Assembly: GCF_002117005.1 (NCBI RefSeq)
Contig: NZ_CP021023.1
Span: 744,001-808,000 of the forward strand
DNA from: Sedimentisphaera salicampi
Lineage (GTDB): Bacteria; Planctomycetota; Phycisphaerae; Sedimentisphaerales; Sedimentisphaeraceae
Length of the DNA: 64,000 bases
Reading direction: 5' to 3'
The notes under the pieces are model-generated. The model did not search any database, was not told the DNA's origin, and saw only the letters and a list, made by a program, of their open reading frames with translations. Positions 16,681 to 26,900 of the stretch are shown piece after piece. Both the position numbers and the translations under genes were made by a program. Each line of letters begins with the position of its first letter. The first letter of the stretch is position 1.

Positions 16681-18060
16681 TTATCCCTGCCAGTATGAGG
16701 CAAGGGCAGCATAATCTTCCAAGTCCACCATGCCGTCTTCGTTTATATCAGCGGCATAATCGCCTGCAAGGAGCCATTCATCTGCCATCATTGAGAGGTC
16801 ATCAAGATTCACTTCTCCGCTGCCGTCTATATCGCCTTCAATATCATACCCGAAAACCGCCAGCTTCGGATAGCTCCCCGGGAGCATAATCCAGATCTGA
16901 TCGTCGCCGTCTTCGCTTGAAAAATCCCAGCCTTCAGCGGTAAATGTTGATTTAGACTGCATTTGAGATGTGGTTTTGCCCTCCGCTACGCCCACAGTGC
17001 TGTAAACAGGGGTATAATCAAAGGCTTGAGTATAGGCCTTGTCTTCTCCTGAGGTCTGCGTATCCCAGAAGCAGCCTGAGATATCGTCTTCATAGCTGCA
17101 TCCTGCAATTGCCGCACTTGAGAGGCAATCGGCAGTTTCGCCGGCAGAGAAGCAGTTTTGTATGCTTCCGTAATTGAATCCAACAAGAGCTCCCGTTTCG
17201 CAGCCAGTTCCCGTAAATGCAGCATTTGCATTACCAACAGCATAGCAATCCGAAACAATTCCGCGGTTTTGCCCTACAAGAGAGCCCACTATTGCGTATC
17301 CGGTAACGTCCATCTCAGAATACGATTGCGTGATAGTGCTGCTTCCGCCTGCATAGCCTACGAGCCCGCCGGTGTAGGTGTTGCTGCAGGAAAGCGTTCC
17401 CGCTGTGTAACAGCCGGTAACTGTGCCGTTGTAGTTTTCGCCGATGAGCCCGCCGGCATCGGTTGCCGAACCGCTAACAAGGAGAGTTGAATAGCAGTTT
17501 TGAACGAAGCCGTGGTTGCAGCCTATAAGCCCGCCAAGGTTATTGCCGCTCGCTGAAACGCTCCCGCCGGTTGCGCTGCAGCCGATTACATTGCTCACCT
17601 CGCTTGGGCTGCTTCCTGCCAGAGCACCCACATAATCATCTCCCGAGACATCAACATTGACAAGCTTGACGTCCATAATCAAAGCCTGCGAATCAATCTT
17701 TCCGAAAAGCCCGAGATATTCATCCTCCTCGCCGCAGTCTATTGTAAGCCCTGATATTTGGAAGCCTGCGCCGTCAAAGCTTCCGATAAAGGGCGTGCCT
17801 TCGTAGTTTGAGCTCCAATAAGACGCTTCATTCGGGGAAATAACGGCTTCATCGTAGGTTGTGGTGGATAGATCAATATCGTTTACGAGAATGTAATGGG
17901 CTGCTGGAGAATTGGTAACCGCTTCCAGATCGGCCTTAGTTGAGATTTGATACGGGTCGGAAGAGCTTCCGCTTCCTCCTGCAAAACCAAAAGACAGACC
18001 TGCCAGTGAGCAGAGTGCGAATTGAACGCAGATTAATGAAACAACAACTTTATTTTTCAT
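16681..18060 (-). CDS. Secreted GLUG-repeat protein with dockerin-like tail
   Basis: 459 residues. A signal peptide (about 1-26) precedes GFAGGSGSSSDPYQIST, a header typical of GLUG proteins, then about eight GLUG repeats (about 130-330; units like GGLIGCNHGFVQNCYS and GGLVGYAGGSSTITQSYS), predicted to form a right-handed beta-helix. The C-terminus (about 405-457) carries two calcium-loop motifs, DIDGSGEVNLDDL and DINEDGMVDLEDY, a complete dockerin-I-like module. No enzyme signature is seen; the role is probably adhesive or scaffold-attached. Two larger paralogues lie at 58932-60437 and 60574-62061. No cohesin partner is visible here. Confidence 0.8.
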   Translation of the reverse strand: MKNKVVVSLICVQFALCSLAGLSFGFAGGSGSSSDPYQISTKADLEAVTNSPAAHYILVNDIDLSTTTYDEAVISPNEASYWSSNYEGTPFIGSFDGAGFQISGLTIDCGEEDEYLGLFGKIDSQALIMDVKLVNVDVSGDDYVGALAGSSPSEVSNVIGCSATGGSVSASGNNLGGLIGCNHGFVQNCYSTLLVSGSATDAGGLIGENYNGTVTGCYTAGTLSCSNTYTGGLVGYAGGSSTITQSYSEMDVTGYAIVGSLVGQNRGIVSDCYAVGNANAAFTGTGCETGALVGFNYGSIQNCFSAGETADCLSSAAIAGCSYEDDISGCFWDTQTSGEDKAYTQAFDYTPVYSTVGVAEGKTTSQMQSKSTFTAEGWDFSSEDGDDQIWIMLPGSYPKLAVFGYDIEGDIDGSGEVNLDDLSMMADEWLLAGDYAADINEDGMVDLEDYAALASYWQG

Positions 18061-18240
18061 TATTACAACCTTTCAATATAACAACGTTTTACTTGTATAA
18101 TACCATTTTAATCTCAAAGATTAAACTTTTTTTCAAAATATTTAGTTCATTTCAAAAAAAACTCAATATTATTGTTTAAAATTTCAGGTTTGAAAATATA
18201 ATCTGGAATAATTAGAGTTATTTTATGCAGGGTTCAGGAT

Positions 18241-19788
18241 ATGGAGCTTGATTCAGTATTTATAAAGATACAGCTTATAAAAGGCGTTGGTTTGTGCCTT
18301 TGGTTTTATTTGTGCGTAGTGCTGGTTAAACACTTCAGCGGACATATTTTTATGAAAAACAGCTTCCAGCCTATCATAAATGCTGTTTCGCTGGTGTTAG
18401 GGCCTCTTTCCCTGTTTGCTGCATTTTCTGTGCAGTTTGCCAGAAGAGCCTCAAAGAAAAACCTCTCTCTCTGGGATGCGCTCTGCAAGCTTATCAAAGG
18501 AACTTTCTGGGGGAAAGGTCTGGACGCAGAGCTTAGTGATGAATCTCTCATTGCAGCGGACGATATAGATATATTAGACAATACAGGCAAAAGCATTGAG
18601 GCTGTTTACGGGAACAACACATCCCGCTCTGATACTGCTGTAGCCCTTTTGAGCAAGCAGATTATAGCCGATGCGATACAATCAGCCGCCAGCGATGTGC
18701 TTTTAGACCCGTCCGGCACAGAAGGCTACACAGTGAGGCTGAGAGTTGACGGGAAGCTCAGGCTCAGCAGAGAAATGAATACCGAAGTTGGGGCTGCTGT
18801 AATAAACTGCATCAAGGCAGTTTCGGGTATGGATATTTCAGAAAAGAGAAAACCGCTTGACGGGGCTTTTACCGCAAAAGTGAAGGGAGAATCCGCTTCT
18901 TTCAGAGTGGCCACTGCCGGTGTTGTTAATGGGCAGAAAATGTCTATAAGGCTGCTGTCTTTGTTTACGGGCAGACTGGAGCTTGAAGAGGTTGGTTTCA
19001 AGGAGAAGGATCTTGTCAGAGTTAAAAATGCTTTAAGCAAAAGCTCGGGTATGATTCTGCTCTGCGGACCTACCGGCAGCGGAAAAACAACAACTATGTA
19101 CGGAATGCTCTCAGCAATAGACAGGGTTGAGAGGAACGTAATCACGATTGAAGACCCCGTGGAACACAGCCTTAAAGGCGCAAGCCAGATAGAGATCAAT
19201 CCGAAGGCAGGAATAAATTTCGGCGATACTCTCAAAGGCATACTCAGGCAGGATCCGGATGTGATAGGCATAGGCGAAATTCGAGACCCTCTCACCGCAC
19301 AGACCGCTGTGCAGGCCTCTCACACGGGACACCTGATTATAGCCTCAATGCACAGCTCTGACAACTTAACCGCCATAATGAGGCTCAAGGAGCTTGGCGT
19401 GGAAACAGGACTCCTTGCGAGCAACATATCGCTGATTATTTCTCAGAGGCTGGTAAGGAATCTTTGCGATGACTGCAAGGAGCCCGGGAAGCTAAGCTCT
19501 GAAAAGCTTCAGGTGCTTCAGAAAAGGCACATAGACACAGAGCATATTATGAGTCCTGTGGGCTGCGAAAAATGCAGTTTTACGGGGTATAAGGGAAGAA
19601 CGGCTCTTTTTGATGTGCTGGAAATGGATGATGAAACAAAAAACCAGATAGCAGATCTTGCAGAAGTTACAAGGGAAAACCTTATTGCGGCCTCCTCCGG
19701 CAGGATGAAATCGAAAATGAAAAAGGAAGCCCTCAAGAAGGTTATCAGCGGTGAAACGTCTTTTCAGGAAGTTAAAAGTTATCTTTAG
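18241..19788 (+). CDS. GspE/PilB-type secretion ATPase with membrane-anchored N-terminus
   Basis: 515-residue P-loop ATPase of the type II secretion / type IV pilus family, powering pilus or pseudopilus assembly at the inner membrane. Visible motifs: Walker A GPTGSGKTTT (Lys282), Asp box IEDPVEH, Walker B GIGEIRD, His box QASHTGHLIIASMHS, and a zinc-type C-x2-C pair (CDDC...CEKC). The N-terminus is odd: residues 1-80 hold two hydrophobic segments instead of the usual soluble MshEN/GspE-N domain, so this copy may anchor itself in the membrane. A 176-residue membrane protein follows 8 bases downstream. The prepilin peptidase at 46853-48001 could serve the same machine, but no pilin gene is nearby. 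Confidence 0.9.
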   Translation: MELDSVFIKIQLIKGVGLCLWFYLCVVLVKHFSGHIFMKNSFQPIINAVSLVLGPLSLFAAFSVQFARRASKKNLSLWDALCKLIKGTFWGKGLDAELSDESLIAADDIDILDNTGKSIEAVYGNNTSRSDTAVALLSKQIIADAIQSAASDVLLDPSGTEGYTVRLRVDGKLRLSREMNTEVGAAVINCIKAVSGMDISEKRKPLDGAFTAKVKGESASFRVATAGVVNGQKMSIRLLSLFTGRLELEEVGFKEKDLVRVKNALSKSSGMILLCGPTGSGKTTTMYGMLSAIDRVERNVITIEDPVEHSLKGASQIEINPKAGINFGDTLKGILRQDPDVIGIGEIRDPLTAQTAVQASHTGHLIIASMHSSDNLTAIMRLKELGVETGLLASNISLIISQRLVRNLCDDCKEPGKLSSEKLQVLQKRHIDTEHIMSPVGCEKCSFTGYKGRTALFDVLEMDDETKNQIADLAEVTRENLIAASSGRMKSKMKKEALKKVISGETSFQEVKSYL

Positions 19789-19796
19789 AGGCATTT

Positions 19797-20327
19797 ATGT
19801 TGGTTTTACTGGCTTTAACAGCGGCAGCTGCGGGAATACTAATCTCGCTGAAAAAGAATTTTATTTCAGTATGGCTGCACAGTTTCAATGTGATAATATC
19901 AATCCATCTGGCTATATTGATTTTAGGTCTGCTCGGGAGCATAGACAATTCATCACTCAGTACAGCAGCGGTGAAAGGGGCAGCCCTGCTGGTAATATCC
20001 AGCGTGATTTTCGTATTTCTCACCTTTGCCGCCAAGCTCCTGCTGAGCAATATGGCAGAAGTGAACCTCCCAACGATGCTGGAATTTACTGTTAAGCCTC
20101 TCGCCGCGGGTTTTGCTGGATGGATGGCTTTCTGGTTTATTATTTTTGCAGCCGCCACTATCGCCTCAGACTCAATCCAAGCCTTCGAGGAAAAAACCGT
20201 TAAAACCAGTCAAGCCGCCTCAAAGCAATTATCCGCCTGCGAAAGCCTGGCAAGAGAAATCTCGCTGTGCGAAGATGAGAAGGTTTTACCGGAGATAATA
20301 CAATGGATTACCGAATCTGAAAATTAA
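19797..20327 (+). CDS. Hypothetical multi-pass membrane protein
   Basis: 176 residues, not recognised. Four hydrophobic segments are visible (about 1-17, 22-50, 60-85 and 97-125), followed by a hydrophilic, helix-prone tail with two Cys (SACESLAREISLCEDE). It starts 8 bases after the GspE/PilB-like stop and is surely cotranscribed, so it may be an accessory membrane component of that secretion or pilus system. It ends just before the MITE-like element. Confidence 0.65.
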   Translation: MLVLLALTAAAAGILISLKKNFISVWLHSFNVIISIHLAILILGLLGSIDNSSLSTAAVKGAALLVISSVIFVFLTFAAKLLLSNMAEVNLPTMLEFTVKPLAAGFAGWMAFWFIIFAAATIASDSIQAFEEKTVKTSQAASKQLSACESLAREISLCEDEKVLPEIIQWITESEN

Positions 20328-20378
20328 TCAGCAAATACGGCTCAATTGATCCCCCGATTTAAAATACGCAATAAAAGG

Positions 20379-20793
20379 GTGTGCGACAATTTTTTTGGGC
20401 AAAGCTTTTTAAAGCTGAATCTATCCGCTTGTTCCGGCCCGCCTACGGCGGGCCTCCACGTGCGGCTCGGTTTAAATGTTCGCCTCGTAAAATCGCTGCG
20501 GAATACTAACGACAATCAGAGCCACGCATGAAGTCCGCCTACGGCGGACGAAATAAGTGGACAAAAGGCAATGAGAAGGCAATAGGTATAAGTTTTTTCC
20601 ACCAAATTTTCACGCTTCGCAGGCAAGGCGCTCGCGCAGGTTCGCCTCTACTTGCCAACAAAACCAGCAGACAAAAAATCCTTAGCGAGTTTTCCGCCGC
20701 AGGCGGACTGGCTCAGTAATATAGATAGCAATAAATTCTACAAAGCATTGCAGCATAATGATTTGCATTTTGTAAAAAAATATTGTCGCACAC
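20379..20793 (+). mobile_element. MITE-like nonautonomous element (415 bp) with target duplication
   Basis: The ends are inverted repeats: GTGTGCGACAAT followed by a T run at the left, and its complement at the right (20782-20793). The 8 bases ATAAAAGG occur directly outside both ends (20371-20378 and 20794-20801), a target duplication. The interior has no transposase; it carries GCCTACGGCGGGC-type palindromes and a block (around 20456-20560) also found twice at 55720-56290. A 120-codon frame across the right part is not protein-like. The 20802-20979 stretch to the kinase gene holds no other gene. Confidence 0.8.
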
Positions 20794-20979
20794 ATAAAAG
20801 GGATAAAGCTAAAATACACTTGTTTATGAAGCTGGATTATGTTAGTATAAATTACAAATACAAAATATATCTCCCTTTTGCACAGTTCAAAAGGATAAGG
20901 CAAAATATTAAAAAAGGCTTGTATGTGCATACACATTCAGGTTGGAAAATAGCCAAAGGCAGGCTTTGCAGGAAGTTGA

Positions 20980-23900
20980 ATGATAAACTTCTACAAAAAA
21001 TACAGTCTTAAATGGAGCGATGAGCTTGGGCTTTCAGCAGGACTGACTGGATGCAGCGTCATATTCCTCACCTTTCTTGAAAAAGGCGTGTGTAAGCTTG
21101 TAGCTGCGGGAACCCCGGAAAAACTTGCCGCACCAAACATTTCCCTCTCCGGCGAATTCACAGAGGCTGCGCTTGATGCCAGAAAAAAGAACACCCCGCT
21201 AAAGCTCCAAACAAAAGCTCTATGTTCGGGCTGCAGTGAATGTATGATTTACCCGTTTGAATACAAAGGGGTATCTTATCAGCTCTGCGCCTGCAGCGGG
21301 GAATCTATCGGCAAATCAGCAGAAAAGGGGCTGAAGCTTATCGAAGAGTGGCTCAAGAGAGATATTGAGCGTGAAATCTCAGACCCCACCTCCACTGCCC
21401 CAATAGAAATAGAAAACGTTGATGCGCTGGTGAAATCTGCCGCCTGGACATACGACCCCAAAACAAAGCTCTACACCGGAAGCGACTCTTTCTACGAGAT
21501 TTTCGGCGTTGAGAAAAAGCCTTTACCCAGAGAAAAGCTTTTTTCCTACATTCACCCAGAAGACAGGGAGAAGGCTGTAAGCAAGATTGACTCAGGTATC
21601 CGCGACGGCACAGTCCACCAGAGCTTCTTCTACCGGCTCATTGCGGGCGACGGAAGCATTAAATACGTAAACGTTAATTCAATCAACGTATTCGATGAGA
21701 ACGGCAGATTCCTCAGGCGGTTCGGCGCTATTCAGGATGTAACCGAGCAGAAGCTTGAAATCGAACGGCTCAGACAAAGAGAAAGACGGCTCGAAAAGGC
21801 GCACAAACTCTCACTCACCGGCTACTGGAGCTATGATATAAAAACCGATGAGATGGTGTGGTCTGAGCAGCTTTATTCAATTCTCGAGGTGGACAAATCC
21901 ATCAAACCATCTCACAATTTTTTCGTGAACCTGATTCACCCTGAAGACCAGAATCAATACACCCGCCTTTTCGAAAAAGCCCTTAATTCCGGCGGCTTAG
22001 ACAGCTTCGACTGCAGCTTCCGGATACTCCTCAAAGACGGCAGGATCAAATGGCTCGAAGGGTTTACAGAGGTTGTGAGAAACGAGCAGGACGAGGCGAT
22101 ATTCCTCAACGGCTATCTCAGAGATGTGAGCAGCCTGAAGCTTCAGCGGGAAGTCTTCGATACAAGCTCATCTGTTGGAGATGTTGGAGTTTTCGATTTA
22201 AACCTCATCACCGGCAGGCTGAAAGCAAATGAGCAGTGGTTCGTTAATAACGGCCTTGAATACAGTTCAGAAGAGCAGGACATCTCCATTATCCTTGATA
22301 AGCTCCATCCCGAAGACCGCAGAAAGATCAATGCGATTCTGGCAGACTGCGCCGCCGGCAAGACCAAGCAGTTCTCAGCAGACCTGCGCGTTTATATCAG
22401 CTCTGAGAGATACAAATGGACAAGGGCTTCCGCTCAGGTTAAGGATTATCTGCCCGCCAACAACATCATAAGGCTGGTTGGCGTTGTGCTGGATATAAAT
22501 GAAATCAAGAAGGCGGAAAGCTCTTCCAGGATAAACGAAAATAAATTCAAGTCTATGTTCGATAATGCCCCCCTGCCCTATCAGTCTCTGGATCCGGAGG
22601 GCAGATTCATTGAGGTAAACCCCGCTTGGCTTGGGCATCTGGGATATTCAAAGCAGGATGTTGTTGGCAGATGGTTTGGCGATTTTCTCAGCGAAGAGTA
22701 TAAAGATGCTTTCAAAGAAAATTTCCAAGAGTTTCAAGCCTGCGGCGAGATAGACAATGTTATCTTTGAGATGATAAAGGCAGACGGCAGCGTGATTACC
22801 GTTTCGTTCCAAGGGAGATTTTCCTACGACTCCGATTCAAATCCCGTGAAAAGCCACTGCGTTTTCAGAGATATAACCGAAGAGCTCGAATCTATGAAGA
22901 CAATCCGTCTTCTCTCAAAATTCCCCTCCGAAAACCCCAACCCCGTTCTGAGGATGAGCGAAATAGGCGAGCTGTACTACACTAATAAAGCCGGAGAGGA
23001 GTTCCTTGAGGGAAGCGGAAAAGAAAGAAAGCTAAATAAAGACTTCAAGGATCAGGTGCTCATTGAATGCTGCATCAATTCTCCAGGAGTTTTTAATTAT
23101 AAGCTTGGCGAAAAGACATACCGCGTTTCTTTTGCAAAAATTCCGCCGGAGAACTACATAAACATCTACGCCTCGGACATTTCAGAGGAGGTGGATGCAA
23201 GAAAACGAATCGATGAGCTCTCAAAATTCCCGGAAGAGAATCCAAGCCCTGTTTTAAGGATCGATTTCGATAAAAATGTTCTCTACAGCAACGAGGCGGC
23301 AAAAAGATTTACAAAGTTTGAAGGCAGCAGAGAAGTAATTAAAGACGAACTCCTGAAGAAAACAAACGAGATTTCGACAAACACAGAAACAGGCGGTTTT
23401 GAAACAGAATATAACGAACAAACCTACAGTTTCAGGTATTCTGTGATTGACCCGCCAGGATATATAAACCTCTACGGCACTGACATTACAGGCCGCAAGA
23501 AGGCTGAACTCGAAAAACAGCAGCAGGCGGAGAATCTCCGCATCACGGTTAACTCCATAGGAGATGCCGTGATAGCAGCGGACACGCAGGCGAGGGTTAC
23601 GCTTATGAATCCAAACGCCGAGCAGCTTAGCGGAGTGAAATCTGAAGATGCCCTCGGCAGACGGGTTTCAGAGGTGCTGGATTTTAAGCGGGCGGGCACA
23701 GAAGAGCAGGTTGCCAATCCTGTTGATAGAGTATTGGAAACTGGCGAGGAGGTTGGCCTTGCTAACGATACGGTTCTTGTTTCGGCAGATGGGAGCAGAA
23801 GGCAGATAGCAGACAACGGGGCGCCGATAAAAGATGCGGAGGGGAATATCACCGGCGCCGTGCTGGTGTTCCGTGATGTAACAGAGCAGTATGAAAACCG

Positions 23901-26900
23901 CAAACGTATTGATGAGAGCGAAAGAGAGCTCAAAAGGGCTCAGGAAATCGGCGAGATAGGCAGCTGGAAATTCAACTTAAATACTTCTGAGGTCTTCGCC
24001 TCGCCGGAGACCTGCAGACTCTACGGCCTGGATCCAGCAAAGAGCTACAGCATCCCTGAGGTTCAGGAAGTGCCTCTTAAAAAACACAGGAAGCAGCTTA
24101 ATGAAGCTATTGAAAAACTCCTCACCGGCGAGAAGAAATACGACGAAGAATTCAAAATCAAACGTCCCTCTGACGGCAAAATTCGCTGGATCCATTCGAT
24201 AGCAGAATACGATAAAGAGGCAAACGTTATACGCGGAACCATACAGGACATAACCAAAAGCAAAGAGGCCTCCGAAAAGCTTGCCGAAAACGAGGCCAAA
24301 CTTCGCAGCTATATAGATAACGCACCTTTCGGGGTGTTCGTTGCAGATTCCAAAGGCCGGTATCTTGAAGTTAACCCCTGCGCAAGCAGGATGTCAGGAT
24401 ACAGCAATGAAGAGCTTACGAAGATGTCTATCCCTGATCTCCTCACGCCTGAGAGCAAAAAGCTGGGTGAGGAGCATTTCAAACAGCTCTGCCAGATGGG
24501 CTTTTCCTACGGAGAAACAGAGCATTTCCATAAGAACGGCGAGAGGAGATGGTGGTCTGTTTCAGCAGTGAAGCTCAGCGAAGACAGATTCCTCGGATTC
24601 ACCGAAGACATCACCGAAAAGAAGAAAGCCCTCCTCCAACTCGAAGAGAGCGAAGAGAATCTCAGGATTACTCTCGATTCAATCGGGGATGCTGTTATAT
24701 CCACAGATACTGAGGGGCGGATTGTATTATTCAATCCTGTAGCGCAAAGGCTCACCGGCTTCAGCTTGCAGGAAGCGGCCGGCAGGGATATATTTGAGGT
24801 GTTCAATATTTTCAAGGGCGGCACTAACGAACCAGCGGAGAATCCTGTTAAGAAAGTTTTGGAGAAGGGGGAAATCGTAGGCCTTGCCAATCATACTGTG
24901 CTTATATCTAAAGACGGCAGCGAGTATCAGATTGCAGACAGCGGGGCGCCCATCAGAAATTCAAAGGACGAGATGATTGGCGTTGTCCTTGTGTTCAGGG
25001 ATGTAACAAAGCAGTATGAATATCAGCGCAAGATAAGGGAAAGCGAAGAGCGATTCAATGCCATCCTCCATACAATCCCCGATATGGTATCCGTGCACGA
25101 CCGCGATCTGAATATCGTTTTCAGCAACTGGAAAGGCTTTGCAGCAGTGGACAAGAGCAAGAGGGTGATAGGCTCGAAATGCTATAAGACATACCGCGGC
25201 TATGATGATATATGCCCGGACTGCAAGGCAGGCGAGGTTTTGAAAACCGGCAAACAGATTCATAGAGAAGCCCGTCTCCCAGACGGGAACTGGTTCGATA
25301 TCAGGGTGATGCCGATATCTCCGGAAGGTGAAAAAGAACCTGCATACTTTGTCGAATGGGTTCGGGATATTACAGAAAGAAAGAAGAATGAAGAGCTGAT
25401 AAAAGAAAGCGAAGAAAAATTCAGGAGCCTTTATCAGAGCATTCTTGATGTAATTCTCATACTTGATGAAAACGGCTTTATCTTAGACTGCAACAAAGCG
25501 GCAGAAGAAAACTACGAATACACCAGAGAAGAGCTGATAGGGAAAAATGTAACTGATCTTTGTGAAGAGTCGGATATAGAAGATTTCAGAAGTTTCACCG
25601 AAAAGGTGTTTAGAGAAGGTTCGGAAAAGCGAAATTCCGGACACCCGCACATCTCCAAGAGCGGAAAGAAAATATACCACGACGTAAATTACAGCTTAGT
25701 TGAGTATAAGGGCGAAAAACGAATAATGGCCGTATGCAGGGATATTACGAAGAGGCTTAAAGCAGAAAATGAGCTGCGGGAAAACAAAACCTTCCTCGAC
25801 AGCATCCTTGAGAGCATACAGGACGGAATCAGCGTACTTTCTAAAGATCTTGATGTGCTGTACACAAATCCAAAAATGGAGCAGTGGTATTCCCAGAATT
25901 TGCCCCTTGAAGGGAAAAAGTGCTATGAGTGTTATCACAACAGCAAAAAGCCCTGCAGCAACTGCCCCTCTATAAGGGCAATGAAAACCGGAAACACAGA
26001 ATATGAGATAGTTGAAGGGCTCCCCGGAACTGAAATGTCTTATGTTGAGCTCTTCAGCTATCCCATGAAAGACCCCATTACTAACGAGATCATCGGTGTA
26101 ATTGAGTTTGTGCGGGATGTAACCGAGCGTCTCAAAAATGAGCATGAGATTGAAAAGCTTACAGAACGCCTTCAGCGGTCAACCAAGGCCGGCGGCGTAG
26201 GGGTTTGGGAATACAATATAAAAACAGGCGAGCTTATATGGGATGATTCAATGTACGAGGTTTACGGGGCAAACAAAAAAACTCATCCCGTGCAGAAATA
26301 CAGCGACTGGCAGGATATGCTCCATCCCGACGATGCTGATAATGCGATCAAAGCTGTTGAAGATGCCCTTGAGAATCATATTCCCTTTGACACTGCCTTC
26401 CGGATAATAACAGACAACGGGCAGGTAAGGTGGATAGCAGGGAAGGCAGATATCACGTATGATAAAGACGGCAAGCCGGAATATATGGCTGGTACAAACT
26501 GGGATATTACAGAGCTCAAAGAATATCAGCAGTCTCTGGAGATTGCTGCAGAGCAGGCAAGGCAGGCAAACACCGCCAAGAGCCAGTTCCTCGCAAATAT
26601 GAGCCACGAGATAAGAACGCCGCTGAATGCGATTATCGGCTACGGGAATATCGTAAAGCAGAGCAACCTCGACCCGATTGTGCTCAAGCACGTTGAATCG
26701 ATGAACATTGCAGGGAATTCGCTGCTTGCTCTGGTTAATGATGTGCTGGATCTCTCGCGGATTGATGCGGGAAAATTCAAGGTAACTAATAAGCCGGTAG
26801 ATATCGGGGCGCTGATGAATGAACTTGAGGCAATATTCGAGAACAGAATGAAGAGCAAGGGACTCAAATTCAACATCTCAAAGGAACTTGCCGTAAACGG

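Noticed and set aside
20652-21011. 120-codon plus-strand frame leading into the kinase gene
   Set aside because: It crosses the right end of the MITE-like element, has no recognisable domain and overlaps the well-supported kinase start.
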